A stretch of DNA of 64,000 bases from Prunus persica (Eukaryota > Streptophyta > Magnoliopsida > Rosales > Rosaceae): contig NC_034010.1 of the NCBI RefSeq assembly GCF_000346465.2, forward strand, positions 800,232 to 864,231, in the 5' to 3' direction. The position numbers were made by a program, and so were the translations under genes. Position 1 is the stretch's first letter, and each line of letters starts with the position of its first letter. Below, one piece after another: positions 12,127-23,213 of the stretch. The notes beneath the pieces were generated by a model. That model ran no database searches. It was given only the letters and a program-made list of their open reading frames with translations, and was not told where the DNA came from.

Positions 12127-12726
12127 ATGTCAGATGTATGCCCTCCTAACGAGCATGTGAGTTACCCGGGGGACCAGCCCTGGCATGTGCCATTCCCATC
12201 TCCACCTCGGACTCCCAATCATGATCCCACTTCATCTGGAAGTGAGGCTGACACTCATGATCCGCTTGACAAAATCTCCGCCGTCAAGCACCACCTCCAA
12301 TATATGTCAAAGGCAACGGATTGGTGGGAGAGTAAGTGCGATATTCATGGCCAAGTTATGGGAAACTTGGCCAACAAGTTGAACAAAGCATACGCTGGAG
12401 AGGTGAAGCAAGCTCTTAAAGCAAAAAGTCGGAGCAAAGAGTTAGAGTCCTTGAAGTTGAAATTGGAAGACACAAAGAAAAATGCCCTCGAAACATTCAC
12501 ACAATCTGAAGAATATAACCATGAAATGGTTGAATGTTTCAACAACGGCTTCGAAATGTTCCGAGATTATGCTTCGGTCATCTCACCAGACCACAATTGG
12601 AGTGAAATTGATGTAGCTGGTGTCTGGCAGGTACTAAATATGGGTTTTGATGGAATGGCTCATCATAGCCTCGTGCATGCAGCGAGAAGAAAGGACAAAG
12701 ACATGGATCTTTTGATGGACCTGTAG
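12127..12726 (+). CDS. Unrecognised MULE-borne ORF, 199 aa with coiled coil
   Basis: The ORF starts at ATG 12127. The first 50 residues are proline/serine rich (PFPSPPRTP). Residues about 55-130 form a charged, helical region rich in Lys, Glu and Leu with coiled-coil character (LESLKLKLEDTKKN). The last third is mixed and ends DKDMDLLMDL. It lies about 450 bp after the MURA-like ORF in the same orientation inside the MULE. I recognise no family. It may be an accessory MULE protein, the 3' exon of one spliced gene with the upstream ORF, or a captured host exon. The long open frame argues against random sequence. Confidence 0.5.
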   Translation: MSDVCPPNEHVSYPGDQPWHVPFPSPPRTPNHDPTSSGSEADTHDPLDKISAVKHHLQYMSKATDWWESKCDIHGQVMGNLANKLNKAYAGEVKQALKAKSRSKELESLKLKLEDTKKNALETFTQSEEYNHEMVECFNNGFEMFRDYASVISPDHNWSEIDVAGVWQVLNMGFDGMAHHSLVHAARRKDKDMDLLMDL

Positions 12727-12889
12727 TAACGGTGAATGCTGCTTCAGTTCATCTCACCCGAGTACATGGATCTTTTGTTGCCTTCATTTTCCCTTCGTGG
12801 GATAGATAGTATTGTTCAGTTTGGGAGGCGATTTCTTTCGCATGTGTGAAATGTTGTCTGTAATGTGTATGTATTGTATGTACATTGAC

Positions 12890-13130
12890 TTAATATTGCA
12901 TTTGTATTGTGTTTGTATTCCCTTAATACTGTAATGTGTATGTATTATATGTATATTGCCCTAATATTGCCTTTATATTGTACTTATATTGCTCTACTAT
13001 TGCCTTCGTATTGTATATTTATTGTGGCCATATTGCCCTACTATTGCCTTCGTATTGTATATTTATTGTGGTCATATTGCCTTCGTATTGCCTTCGTATT
13101 GCCTTTGTATTGTAGGCATATTGCCCTACT
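12890..13130 (+). repeat. Degenerate TATTG-unit repeat, block 2
   Basis: Units such as TATTGCCTTCG, TATTGTATATT and TATTGCCCTACTAT recur for about 240 bp directly after the second ORF. They resemble block 1 at 10990-11095, so the two ORFs are bracketed by the same repeat type. Confidence 0.75.
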
Positions 13131-13410
13131 TTGGAATATGATGAGGACTGGAAAATAAATCCACAGGCTCAGAATCACCAATTTTGCCTCCTTCAAGAGG
13201 CGTCCCATGCTTGTATGCAACCCTCACAGCTTCATCCTCGTTCAGCCTCGCTTGTGAAGTCCCAGACTTCATGTCATCTTTGCTATTTGCCAATTTCAGT
13301 TGCATCAGCTGGCCGTGTCTAGGGTTTTTTATCTGCTTTCGTTTCATTTTTAAGCTCTGCTTTGAATCAATACGTGGCATATTGGCTGAATATGGGAGTG
13401 ACAAGATCAA
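13126..13410 (-). other. Unrecognised minus-strand open frame inside MULE
   Basis: A 94-codon open stretch rich in Lys, Arg and Asp (RKQIKNPRHGQLMQLKLANS, DEAVRVAYKHGTPLEGGKIG). It looks protein-like rather than random and may be another captured exon, but no family was recognised and no start or splice structure is certain. Confidence 0.3.
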
Positions 13411-13912
13411 TTCTTACTCTCCCTAAGTGGATAAAATAGATGCTCAATATGAATCCTTTCCTCCACAAGTTTGTGTACAGTGCCGTACGTTGTGTGTTTT
13501 AGGTGCCACACTGGCTTATTAAAATTGATGCTTGGCCATGAAAAACTTTTTGTTTTCTTACTTTTAGAAAAGTACATATTTGTGTCAATAACTAAGTTTG
13601 GACTGTTAACAATCATTCAGAAGAATGGTAGAAATAAGCTCCACTGTGCCAATCCACGAAGTTGAACAAAGAAATTGTGTTCGATACACAGATGACATGT
13701 GAAACTAACATTAGCATTCTCCAATAAGAAGACTTCTCTTCTTTCCACCTCGTCGATTGAGAAAGAAAGAAGAGGGACAAAACACACACTACCAAGTTAA
13801 GGTGACATTACAAACCTAAAAAATATCCTCATCAAACTTATAATGCTCCTTTTTTTCTTCTTTAAAGCAAAACTTCATTCAAACTGAGATAACCACGTGC
13901 TCTCCATAAGCA

Positions 13913-14770
13913 CTCCGGAATTATTTGCTCATTATCTGCATCGCCTTCTGTCTCAACTTGAGGCTTGGAATGAGCTTTGGCACCAGGAGGCTGCTTCTTC
14001 TTCATCCCACTCACAATGTCATCGATTCTGAGAAGTAGGCAAGCAGCTTCTATGGCCGTTTTAAAACTCTGGCCCTTCACGTTGTAGGCATCCCATATCT
14101 GACATCATAAATCCTCAAAATGAACAGCCTTACCAACAAAATAAATTTATTGGGAAATTTTTTAATAACCACGACAACAGCACTTCCCCTCACATGAGTG
14201 CTGTCGAAATATATTGGGAGAAGCTCTAAACTAGAACTACTACTGAAGCAAATCGACAATATAAACCAGAAGATTGACACTTATGCCATATCAATAAAGG
14301 GACATATAATGGATACATTTGAGAACAATACTACATTAAAAGTCCTATTTCAGAGCTTTCAGCAAATATAAATCACCCAACAAATGTGAATATTGAGATA
14401 GCGAAGGAAATAAAAGAGAGCAACAATAGTAAGCCAAAAAGATATCCACCTATCTTTTTCTCTTTCACATCAGTTATCACACCAGTGTTACCATCAATGC
14501 CAATCCATGATTTTTCACCATTTGCATGCTATGGAAAAAAAAATTGTGGTTAGGATCTAAATGATGCATCATATTCTGACCAAAATAATAATGATGCATC
14601 AGAACGTATATAGAAATGACAAATCATAAAAAAACTGAACAAAGCCATACAAAACAGATTCAAACCTTTCCCTGCAGCGCCGTCATTGTTCTAATCATAT
14701 TCACCCCGCAATTCTGAGCCAAAGTACGTGGTATAGCCTCAAAAGCTATAGCAGCAGCTTCATACAGCCA
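13913..14770 (-). pseudogene. Captured CCT3 (TCP-1 gamma chaperonin) 3' exons
   Basis: Three exons of the cytosolic chaperonin subunit CCT3 lie in order on the minus strand, separated by introns. 14770-14666 holds YEAAAIAFEAIPRTLAQNCG (apart from its first two codons). 14528-14454 holds HANGEKSWIGIDGNTG. 14098-13913 holds IWDAYNVKGQSFKTAIEAAC and the C-terminal EGDADNEQIIPE. The piece is 122 codons, roughly the last fifth of CCT3, which normally folds actin and tubulin in the TRiC complex. The exon-2 donor reads AT instead of GT and the expected stop after IIPE is TGC, so it is not a working copy. Kept introns show capture from genomic DNA rather than from an mRNA. Confidence 0.9.
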
Positions 14771-16180
14771 CTGTTTTACCATAAAAACACGTGTAGCCAT
14801 AAAACTCCAATAAAATGCATGTAAGGTGAAACCACAACTAATTCTTAATCTAAAGTATGTCAACGAGCATGTGAATTGAAGTGACAGCCAGTTTATTCAC
14901 AGAATTTAGATTTCTACTTCCTATGAATTAGTGGCAACCACAGTACTGACTCTACTATGGCCCTCCTTTCAAATGTAAGAAAATGAAAGAAATTGGCACC
15001 ATCCCTTCAGTTTTTTCTTAACAAAAAATGAAAGATAAATTCATAAATAAACCATCAAAACGGTATAAAATGTTTGTAAGACATGTACAATTACAAAATT
15101 ATAAGTTCTCCTCAGAAACAGACTTCTCTAAGTATCCATACACAAACAACAAAAGCAAAAGCTTAAACAGTTAGCTTATAGCAAAATCAATGTCCCCATT
15201 TCTCTAAACCACAGCTGCTGCTGGTAGGTTCCCATCTTCACTCATTTCCCGCTTTCTTTTAAGCACACAATGATCAAGCACAAAACAGCAAACTTTTAAA
15301 CAACTCATATTACACCACATATGGTTCTAAACAAAACTCATCCATATCCAATATGCAAGCCCTAAACTTAGTAAACAAAGTTATACAAAAATATGTCGAA
15401 TTAACAAGCATTATTCTCAAACAAAAAGTATGATATGGTTGGGAGTTTACAAGTTCAAATATTTATACAATACTTGATTTTGTCAAACTCTGTCTTGAGA
15501 TATTTTATCAATCTAGAAGTTTCTTTCATATATGAAAAACTACGAACGATAACAAAGGAAATTATTTCTATGTAAATTATTCTTCGATTCCATCAGACAA
15601 CCATGCAAATCCTTTGCACAATTGAGTGTAATGTGAAGGGTCACTACCTCGTTGGAAGATAAAGAGAAAAAAATTAAGGAATTTAGCAAGCCACCAACAG
15701 TTTGCTTAAGATATTTCAAAATGGTTGCTTCCATCATGGAGTTTTAGCCACAAATTCTTTTCATGGCCACATTTTCTACGTAAAATATAATCAGCGAGTA
15801 TTTTTTGGTAATGATCCACAGAGAAGAAATCACCATACACAGGTTAATTGTCTTACACTTTAGATATCATCTTCAACAAACAAAATAGATACCAATTAGA
15901 CTTCTAAGAAGGTTAAATGCAATGCTCATAAAGACTCATACTAAGCCACCAAATACCATTCAATAACTGCTACAAAAACCATAATAAAACCATACTAAAA
16001 CTAAAAATACAACTGCACTAAAATGCCAACACAACATCACTACATTAGCAATACACTAGCAAAAAAACACAATACGACAGCAATAGCAACAGCAACAGCA
16101 ACACAACAGCAGTGCAAGCATCAGTCCACAAAGAACAAACCCATTCACTGTTTGAAACAAGGAATCATCATACTCAGATC
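14771..16180. other. Non-coding interior of the MULE
   Basis: AT-rich DNA upstream (minus-strand sense) of the CCT3 exons. It may include captured intron sequence. No further CCT3 exon was recognised. A CAACAGCAACAGCAACA-like stretch sits at about 16076-16105. Confidence 0.4.
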
Positions 16181-16194
16181 ATTTCAGACAAACC

Positions 16195-16345
16195 CCTAAA
16201 ACAATTTCGATGAAACCCCTAAACCAATTTCAGAGAAACCCCTAAACCTTCAACCAATTTCGAACAAACCCCTAAACTAATTTCAGCGAAACCCCTAAAC
16301 CTTCAACCAATTTCGAACAAACCCCTCAGCCAATTTCAGAGAAAT
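16195..16345 (-). repeat. Minisatellite of AAACCCCTAAACC units near right TIR
   Basis: Repeats of CAATTTC(A/G)GA(G/A)(A/C)AAACCCCTAAACC and close variants, about 25-50 bp per unit. They resemble interstitial telomere-like DNA only superficially: the unit contains a non-telomeric CAATTTC part. Confidence 0.65.
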
Positions 16346-16719
16346 GCATAAACCCTAAAACAACTTGAGAGAAACCCTTAAACTGTAAGAAAATGCCGAT
16401 GAACAGTACCTGTCGCTGGGAGAGGAAGAGAGAAGAGACAGTCGGAGCTGAGTGAGGAGAGACTGAGAGCTGAAGGACCACAGATTCGGAGCAAAGCCAC
16501 CGGAGAGTGAAGAGAAACAGAGGGCAGCGAAGAGACAGAGGCGAGAGAGAACTTCAGCAAAACAGAGACAATAAAATTTCAGCAAAAGTGATATCTGTGC
16601 AATAAGGGGACAATAAAATTCTATTTATAGATCATAGTTCCAAAATTTTTAAAAAAGGGTGGTATTTTCAATTACAATTATAAAAATGGTGGCATTTTGG
16701 GCTATTCCCCTATAATAAA

Positions 16720-18160
16720 TACCCGCGTATTTTCACTCCTTACTTTCTCCACTTCGATCTACAGATTACAATATCTTCATTTGACACATGAAAAGTATGT
16801 ATGGCCCATTCTAGTAAATATTAAAAACAACTTATGACGCGAATATGAATTTCCACATAATCAATATTTCTTTTATTTCATTTGTTACAATTGGGGGGAT
16901 CAAAACCTCAAAATATCATAATCCTAACTCATTATCTCCCACTCTTTCATTTGATGAAAATATAATAAACCTGAAAATCTATATTTATTAAACTTCTTTG
17001 TTACATCGAAAAAAATCAAGCCCTAAGCATATCCTAATTCTAACTCATTATCTCACACTCCTTCAATATGTCCACTTACGATTTTCCTTTCTTTGAGAAA
17101 AAAAAAAAAAAACGGCGTCCTCTACAGCTTTCAATATAGGTACATATGTATTATGTGACAACTAATTAAAATATCAAATTAAGGAGTGTTTGATATCACA
17201 TTTTCAAAGAACACACCTAATAAAACCCTAGTCACTCTATCATTCTGTGAGTCACAAAGAGAAAATCCATGGAGGTGGAGAAGGAAGAAGCATCATTGTC
17301 CCTCCTCCCCCTCCTCTCTTTTTGCTTTTTTTTTTTTTTTTGGTTAGTGAATAAGTCAATAAGAAGCTCCTTGTTGTGATTTATTCTTATCCATGTTCAT
17401 ATTGAAGTTCCCCATCACCTTTTTTGAACTATATTCTTAATAAAATCCTTCTCCCAAAACCCGTTCTCTAATAATACTTAGGTTCTTTAAATTTGGTTCT
17501 ACATTATTTGACAAAGGTTGTTGCAAATCACCCACTTGTTCTTTGTCAGGGTTGTTTTATAGGGAGACTTTGGAAAAGCCCAAAGGAGAGAGAAAATTTT
17601 TAAAAGAAGAAAATGGACAAAATTGCCCTTATTTATTTTTTGATTTCCTAAGAAATCCTTTACATTTGCATGTCTTTAGTTTGAAAGTTGAGAGGTTATT
17701 CTGTCTTTTTTTAAAAAGCTTTGGCTTTTTCTAAAAGTGAAAGTTTTTTTATGAGTAAAACATAAATTTACTTTTGGTTTATTTGTTCGCTCTTATGTGC
17801 AGGTAAATCGATGGAAACCATATTTTCTCTGAATTTGTTACAGATGCGGTGGTGGGTGTGGTCGTGATAGCGCTTCTTCAGGTGGTTGTGGTATGGTTCG
17901 TTTAGGTTCTTGGGTTGATTTAAGGTTTAGCTATGTTGGGCTTGTGGGCTTTGTTTGGGGTTATGCTTAATTGTGGTGATATGAGTTAGTAGTTTTTATG
18001 CTGCTTTTGTCCACTTTAGTTTTGCTTAGAGCATCTCTAATAGCCTCGTCAACAACTTTGGAATACTAAAATAAGTGAGTTACATCATCAAAACTCTCTC
18101 CAATAGCCTTGTGAAACACAGTCATTAAAGCTGCAACTTATTTCTCTCTATTCAGGACTG
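16720..18160. other. Intergenic, AT-rich; nothing supported
   Basis: No gene, RNA or bounded element was recognised. The start GAGCATCTCTAATAGCC at 18029 looks like a repeat terminus known from several plant MITE families, but no partner end was found. Confidence 0.35.
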
Positions 18161-18177
18161 GTAAACCTTGGCTCTTC

Positions 18178-18525
18178 TTTCACCTCTCCTTTTGTGAGAG
18201 TTTTTCATCTCTCCTTTGTGAGAGCTTTTCATATCTCTTTTATGAAAGTTTTATTTGTATTGTTATGGCTTGATTTTTTCAAGCTTTATCTCTTTTTTAT
18301 TATTCTAAGTTTGCAATCTTAGTTAGGATACCTATGCCAGAGTTTCTTCGATCCAACATGATCGTTAGTGGAGACACGCCATATTGTCTTAATTTTGATA
18401 TTAGACCGCTCCATTATTGTAATGGCCATTTTGTGGCTAGTTTGTATTGGCCCTTTGTGGCTAGTGGTTTTTTTGGCTGAATTATGAATGCAATCATAGA
18501 ATTTCTCAAAAAAAAAAAAAAAAAA
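18178..18525 (+). mobile_element. Poly(A) retroinsertion (5'-truncated LINE or SINE) with 15-bp TSD
   Basis: The insert lies between perfect copies of AAACCTTGGCTCTTC (18163-18177 and 18526-18540) and ends in an A-tract from 18508 that runs into the TSD. The body starts with short repeats of CTCTCCTTTTGTGAGAG type and has no coding capacity. The long TSD plus poly(A) shows target-primed reverse transcription. Its 3' portion reads like a LINE 3' UTR, so a truncated LINE is favoured over a SINE. Confidence 0.85.
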
Positions 18526-18540
18526 AAACCTTGGCTCTTC

Positions 18541-19610
18541 AAAACATTTAATTTTACTTTGGAAAAACAAAACCTCCTTGAAAATGTTAAAAACATGCAC
18601 TTTTTTTTTTCCAGATAATAAATACATAGACATTATTCACATGTGTTCATATTTTTCTTCATAAAATTGCATTAATTGAATTGAAGAGTATGCTAGGCAC
18701 AAATTATTAAAGCAGTAAATAAACCTTGTCAATTGCCACATATGTCAACAAAATTTAATTTGCTACTGCTATTGGAGATTTAGTATGTTAGGTTGTTGCT
18801 TTCGTGGGATGAGAGATTCACTATAATACCCAATATAGGAGCCCAAATTATTTTAAAAAAATCATATATGAAATAGACTTTAGAAATACACACAAAGCCC
18901 ATTTACAACATAACAAAAAGGCTTTTAACTTCTTTTAAATTACAAAACTGCCATTGATTTCCTAAAACAAACCCAACCCCAAAACCTTATAAAAAAGCCC
19001 AAAACACACAATGGGGTATCAAAGTAATTTAATAATCAAAATTAAATTCAATAAGATCAGTTGTCATTTATTGGGTTTTTTTATGGGTTTGTTTATAGAA
19101 ATTAAATGGTGTATGATTTATTTATAGTTTTAGTGCTAAAAATTGATATATGACTAAATATCTCATATTGGAAACCTAACCTTTTATTCTAGGCAAAATT
19201 TCAACGTTTAACAAACTTTCCCGTGTGAGTTGTTATCATAAATGCAAAAGTAAAATCAAAGAAACCCGCTAGTTGTTCATTTGACTTTGAATCCAATCGT
19301 AAAGCATTCAAGCTTAGCACAAATAAGAAAGCCACTGTTGAATGTTTCACCACTTTGTCGTTCGAGTTGGCTTGCAAATTACTTTCAAATAATGATCACC
19401 TCTCAGCTGTGATGTCTACCCGAGAATGTTCCCAGAACAGAGGGAATGGTTCTGTTAAACCAAGGCATAAATTGGAGATGCTTTCACTCAACGATTTGTC
19501 ATGCTTCAAGGAGCAATGGAGCATCCAATTTCACACGAGCAGCTCAAAGAGTCATTATGCTTTCCCATGGGATAAATAAATCTCGGTTTTTGTAAATTTT
19601 CCTTTTTAAC
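18541..19610. other. Intergenic, nothing supported
   Basis: AT-rich DNA. An open frame at 19355-19579 lacks any recognisable domain. Confidence 0.35.
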
Positions 19611-19620
19611 AAAATGTGAA

Positions 19621-19871
19621 GTGGTTTTTGACCGAGATCGTCCTCCAATTTTTGCTCGAGTTTTATTTGGTCTATGAACTAAATTTTTCATTCCAATAGT
19701 CTCTCAACTCTCCATGTGTCAAATTAGTTTTATCGTCAAAGTCTGTCCATTTTGCCGTTAAATTGAGGGGTAAAAACATCCCTCAATTTTGGTGAATTGA
19801 AATAAAATTTTTAGTTGATGGATCAAAATGAAACTCAAGCAAAAGTTCGAGGACCATTTCGGTTAAAAACC
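19621..19871. mobile_element. MITE with about 60-bp TIRs and 10-bp TSD
   Basis: The 251-bp element has TIRs of about 60 bp (left starts GTGGTTTTTGACCGAGAT, right reverse complement GGTTTTTAACCGAAAT). It is flanked by AAAATGTGAA (19611-19620 and 19872-19881). A 9-10-bp TSD with long TIRs suggests a Mutator-derived MITE. Confidence 0.8.
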
Positions 19872-20132
19872 AAAATGTGAAATTACATGAACTATTAATT
19901 GGATGATTACCAAAAAATGCCAGAAGTTATACTACATATAATGGTGTGGTTAGGACTTAGGAGTGCTTTTTGGCTGACATAGGGAAAGATGGATAAGTTT
20001 TCTAAAGTTAAAGAAGGTTTTAGTGCTTGTTGATAAAGCATTTATCAAGTGCGTCTTACAAAAAGCATTATTGTGGATAAGGAGAAGAATGCAACCATAA
20101 AAAGTAGTATATTAGGGTATAAAAAGTGTGAC

Positions 20133-20246
20133 ATAGTAGTTGAGGCTTGTAGCTTAAGTGGTAGAATATTTTCCTCTACATCCAAGGTCCTAGTTTGATT
20201 TTCCCCTTTTTCAATCACTTATATGAAAAAGAAACACAAAATTGAG
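20133..20246 (+). mobile_element. Probable degenerate tRNA-derived SINE
   Basis: It has an A-box-like TAGCTTAAGTGGTAGAAT, a decayed B-box-like GGTCCTAGTTTGATTTTCC and an A-rich tail. Short direct repeats GTGACAT occur on both sides. Bounds are approximate. Confidence 0.5.
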
Positions 20247-20249
20247 TGA

Positions 20250-21715
20250 CATTATTTTGATTGCTTACTAAGGTACATATGAGTTAAATAGCTCCTTTTT
20301 AATTTCCTTCTTAATATGGAAGTAGGAGCTCTTACATTCCTACTAATAGCAGTGTGACATGTGTGTAGAATATATATTTTTTTATTTGTGTTTTTTATAA
20401 ATAATTTTTGCATATGTCAAACTGTAATTTGCAGAAAGGAGGAGTATCTCAGAATCAATCAATATCCTTTCAACTTCATGGTCATACGTCAGGGGTCTTG
20501 AAAGCTGAATTACTAAAGATATGTTTAAAATAGCTACACAAACCCAACTCACATCACCACAACCACAAAGAACAAGCACAAAGCATTTGTCCCAAAAAAT
20601 ATTCTTTATAAGATCGATGGATATCGAGGAGGAGTTGTCTATTTATCTGTCCAATTTTTTTATTTTTTTATTTGGTAGGAGTGATTCAGAATTACCAGTT
20701 GAAGTCGGTTTCTTCTTTCTAGCATGTTCTGTGAGTTCGAGAAAGAATTAATAAATATGATTAAAGTAACAAGAAGGTTGTCTCGTACGGATATTGTCCT
20801 AAACTTTTCCACCAAAGGGCAGTTTTCTAGGGCGTGCACTAACTTAATTATTGAGGATGAAGAAGTGTTCTTCTGGCCACTTATAGAAAGTGAGGACTGA
20901 AGATTACACCTTTTTCAATACTAAATTAGAAAACTTTCTCCCACCAACAATGGCATGGCACAGATGATTTGATTCTCACCATTAATTAACCACCAAGTTT
21001 GTGGCATTTTGCTCCTCACCGGTCTTTTATCCACTTACAAAAAAGTGTAAGTGGATAAACAAGAAGTTGGAAAACCAGTTCCCGTAAAAAAAACAAATAC
21101 ATATAAAAATTATTCTTCTATTTTGGTGATAAGCACTTTTTGCGCCTTTGGCTTGTTGGCGATAAAGCAAATTTCAGGCCACTAAAATATAGAGGGGGAT
21201 ATGTGATCCTAAATATAGAGGGGGATGTATACCTACCCAAACCTACCCTGAATTAAGAAAAGGGTGATTATGAATCTTGATTACTTTATAATTAATAGCT
21301 AGCTGTCCCCTGAAAAGAATCGGATATGTTGGATTGCATGTGCATATAATATTATATGCAAAGCATCTTTGGATGGCATGCATGATGGGGTTTTTGTAGG
21401 CAAAGTCCACTATCTATCTATATGACATGTTATCAAGTACTGGAGGATAGCACGATACAAGATCTACATGTTTTAGAATATTTTATTTGGAAGCCTTTGA
21501 TTAAAAGACCACTTTGGAGACTTTTAATTTTTTTAGTAGAATTTTACAGGAAATTAAGATTGTCATTTTTTTAAGGGAGCTTTAGTTTTAAAACACAATA
21601 TAGTTTATTAATTTAGAAGATAGGAATACAATTTCATCTAATTAGCATGAGGCCAAATACCAAAATGTAGTACCTAATTTTACAAAAATATCATTAAAAA
21701 ATATCAAAATTACAC
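20250..21715. other. Intergenic; one perfect hairpin at about 21028-21060
   Basis: The only structured piece is a 13-bp stem (TTATCCACTTACA) with a 6-nt loop at about 21028-21060. No gene was recognised. Confidence 0.4.
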
Positions 21716-21764
21716 ACAATGTCACTCCTTCTAAAGAAAGTATACTATGCCATATGTCCATATC

Positions 21765-21950
21765 CAGTCAACTGCCACCACTGGCTAACCACCATTGCCA
21801 ACCACCACCCGCCGCCGGCCACCTGCCACCACCACCCGCCGCCGGCCACCTGCCACCACCACTGTCGGACGCCTGCGCTGCCGGCCAACAACGGCCAGCC
21901 ACTCGTCGTCGGCCAACCACTGTCGTCACCCCCAGTGGCCGTTTGCAAGG
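21765..21950. repeat. GC-rich tandem repeat island (CCACC/GCCGCCGGCC)
   Basis: A unit of 24-25 bp containing CCACCACCCGCCGCCGGCC occurs twice in tandem with diverged neighbours, an abrupt GC-rich island in AT-rich DNA. It is open in several frames on both strands because of its composition, not because of coding. Confidence 0.7.
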
Positions 21951-21994
21951 GACCAACTCCATTGCCTTTATTCACCTTTTTAAAATAAAAAAAA

Positions 21995-22075
21995 AATTGT
22001 GTCATTGAAGGGACTCGAACCTTGACCCTCAAAAGAGAAAAACTCACTCACAAACCACTACACCACTTGATTTTG
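21995..22075 (-). mobile_element. SINE-like tRNA head (minus strand)
   Basis: Read on the minus strand it has an A-box-like AAGTGGTGTAGTGGTT and a perfect B box GGTTCGAGTCC about 40 bp later. No TSD or tail was resolved, so it may be a SINE remnant or the head of a larger element. Confidence 0.45.
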
Positions 22076-22435
22076 TAATATTTATATAAACAATCAATGG
22101 TTTTTTTTTAAAAAAAAATTAACACATATTCACACAAGAACTGTAGATATCAATTATGTTAAAAAAACGAAAACATCTACAAAACCAAAAATTAATTTTA
22201 TAGAAGCGAAATGGAGGAACCAAGATGAAAATACTAAAATGGAAACTGCGATGCATAAACAGAAACTGAAATGTAGAAGCGGAAACTACAATGCATAAAC
22301 AGAAACTGCAATACAAAAATCTAACTTGCAATGCTGAGTTTGGACAAAAATGCTCAGCTCTAGAGTTAAAACAAAACAAAACAATATATATATTTTTTTT
22401 ATTCAAGACATGTTGGTAAAATACTCTATTTCTGG

Positions 22436-22770
22436 CAATGCAGTTTTCAAAAGTCCAATTTTGAGTTCCCTTGTTCTTGGGTAGTTCTACTCTTCTCTTG
22501 CCCACCCAATTCCTCATATGGGTAGCCTCTACTCTTCAAATTGGTGAGGTTGAAGGCCAAGGAAAGAGCAAAAATCCAATTGTAATTAAATGAAAACTAC
22601 AATGTAGTTTCTGAAAGTCCAATTTTGAGTTCCCTTGCTCTTGAGTAGTTCTACTCTTTTCTTGCCCACCCAATTCTTCATCTGGGTAGCCTCTACTCTT
22701 CAAATTGGTGAAGTTGAAAGCCAAGGAAAGAGCAAAAATCCAATTGTAATTAAATGAAAACTGCAATGCA
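22436..22770. repeat. Tandem duplication, period 164 bp
   Basis: Two adjacent copies share TTTTGAGTTCCCTTG, TTGCCCACCCAATTC and AGCAAAAATCCAATTG in order, offset by 164 bp (for example AAGTCC at 22451 and 22615). Identity is high. Function unknown. Confidence 0.85.
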
Positions 22771-22857
22771 GTTTCCAGAACTCCACAACCCCACCGAAGG
22801 CCTAGGCGTGAGACCTCCACCTTTGTTAGAAATTCGCATATGATACCCCACCTCCAT

Positions 22858-23063
22858 TGTTACGATATCAAATCTCAATCATAGGAGTAGATTGCTGCAG
22901 ACCTTTAACTGATTCTGTTTCCTTCTCTAGTCCAACAATCCCTGTAGTTTAGGCTGTAGTTATTACTTCTTTCCATATATGTTTCTGTACAATTTTCTAT
23001 ATATCTTTATAATTGTTATGACTGAATACACAAGTAATATACATCAGATTATCACTCTTCACA
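22858..23063 (+). repeat. Copia 5' LTR
   Basis: 206 bp, TGTTACGA...CTTCACA, followed directly by the primer-binding site. Confidence 0.95.
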
Positions 23064-23213
23064 TGGTATCAGAGCGATAGGCTCTGGGACCTTCACCACG
23101 ATTTGATTTCTTCTTAGCCTTATGGTTGTTTTTTATTATTTTGTTTGAGAGCTCTCTGTATCTCAAAATTCTACTCTTTATCATTGATCAGTTTTGTTCC
23201 ACCTTTGCTAATC

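Larger units (their letters stand above)
10262..16710 (+). mobile_element. Mutator-like element (Pack-MULE), 6.45 kb
   Basis: A perfect 9-bp target duplication TATAATAAA (10253-10261 and 16711-16719) encloses imperfect TIRs of about 110 bp. The left begins GGGAAATAGCCC and the right, reverse complemented, begins GGGGAATAGCCC; both carry TATAAATA. The 9-bp TSD and long TIRs are diagnostic of Mutator. Inside are a MURA-like N-terminal ORF (11126-11674), an unrecognised ORF (12127-12726) and, on the opposite strand, exons and introns copied from a CCT3 chaperonin gene (13913-14770). No DDE transposase core was found, so the element is probably not autonomous. Confidence 0.92.

Noticed and set aside
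16195..16345. AAACCCCTAAACC repeats as telomere
   Set aside because: The unit includes CAATTTC(G/A)GA and is a local minisatellite inside the MULE.
21745..22047. Several overlapping open frames on both strands as genes
   Set aside because: They arise from GC-rich tandem repeats lacking stops in most frames; no domain, start context or splice structure.
22780..22857. Similarity of the left copia flank (minus-strand VGYHMRISNKGGG) to the right flank frame
   Set aside because: Too short and weak to claim an internal protein repeat or continuation of the split gene.
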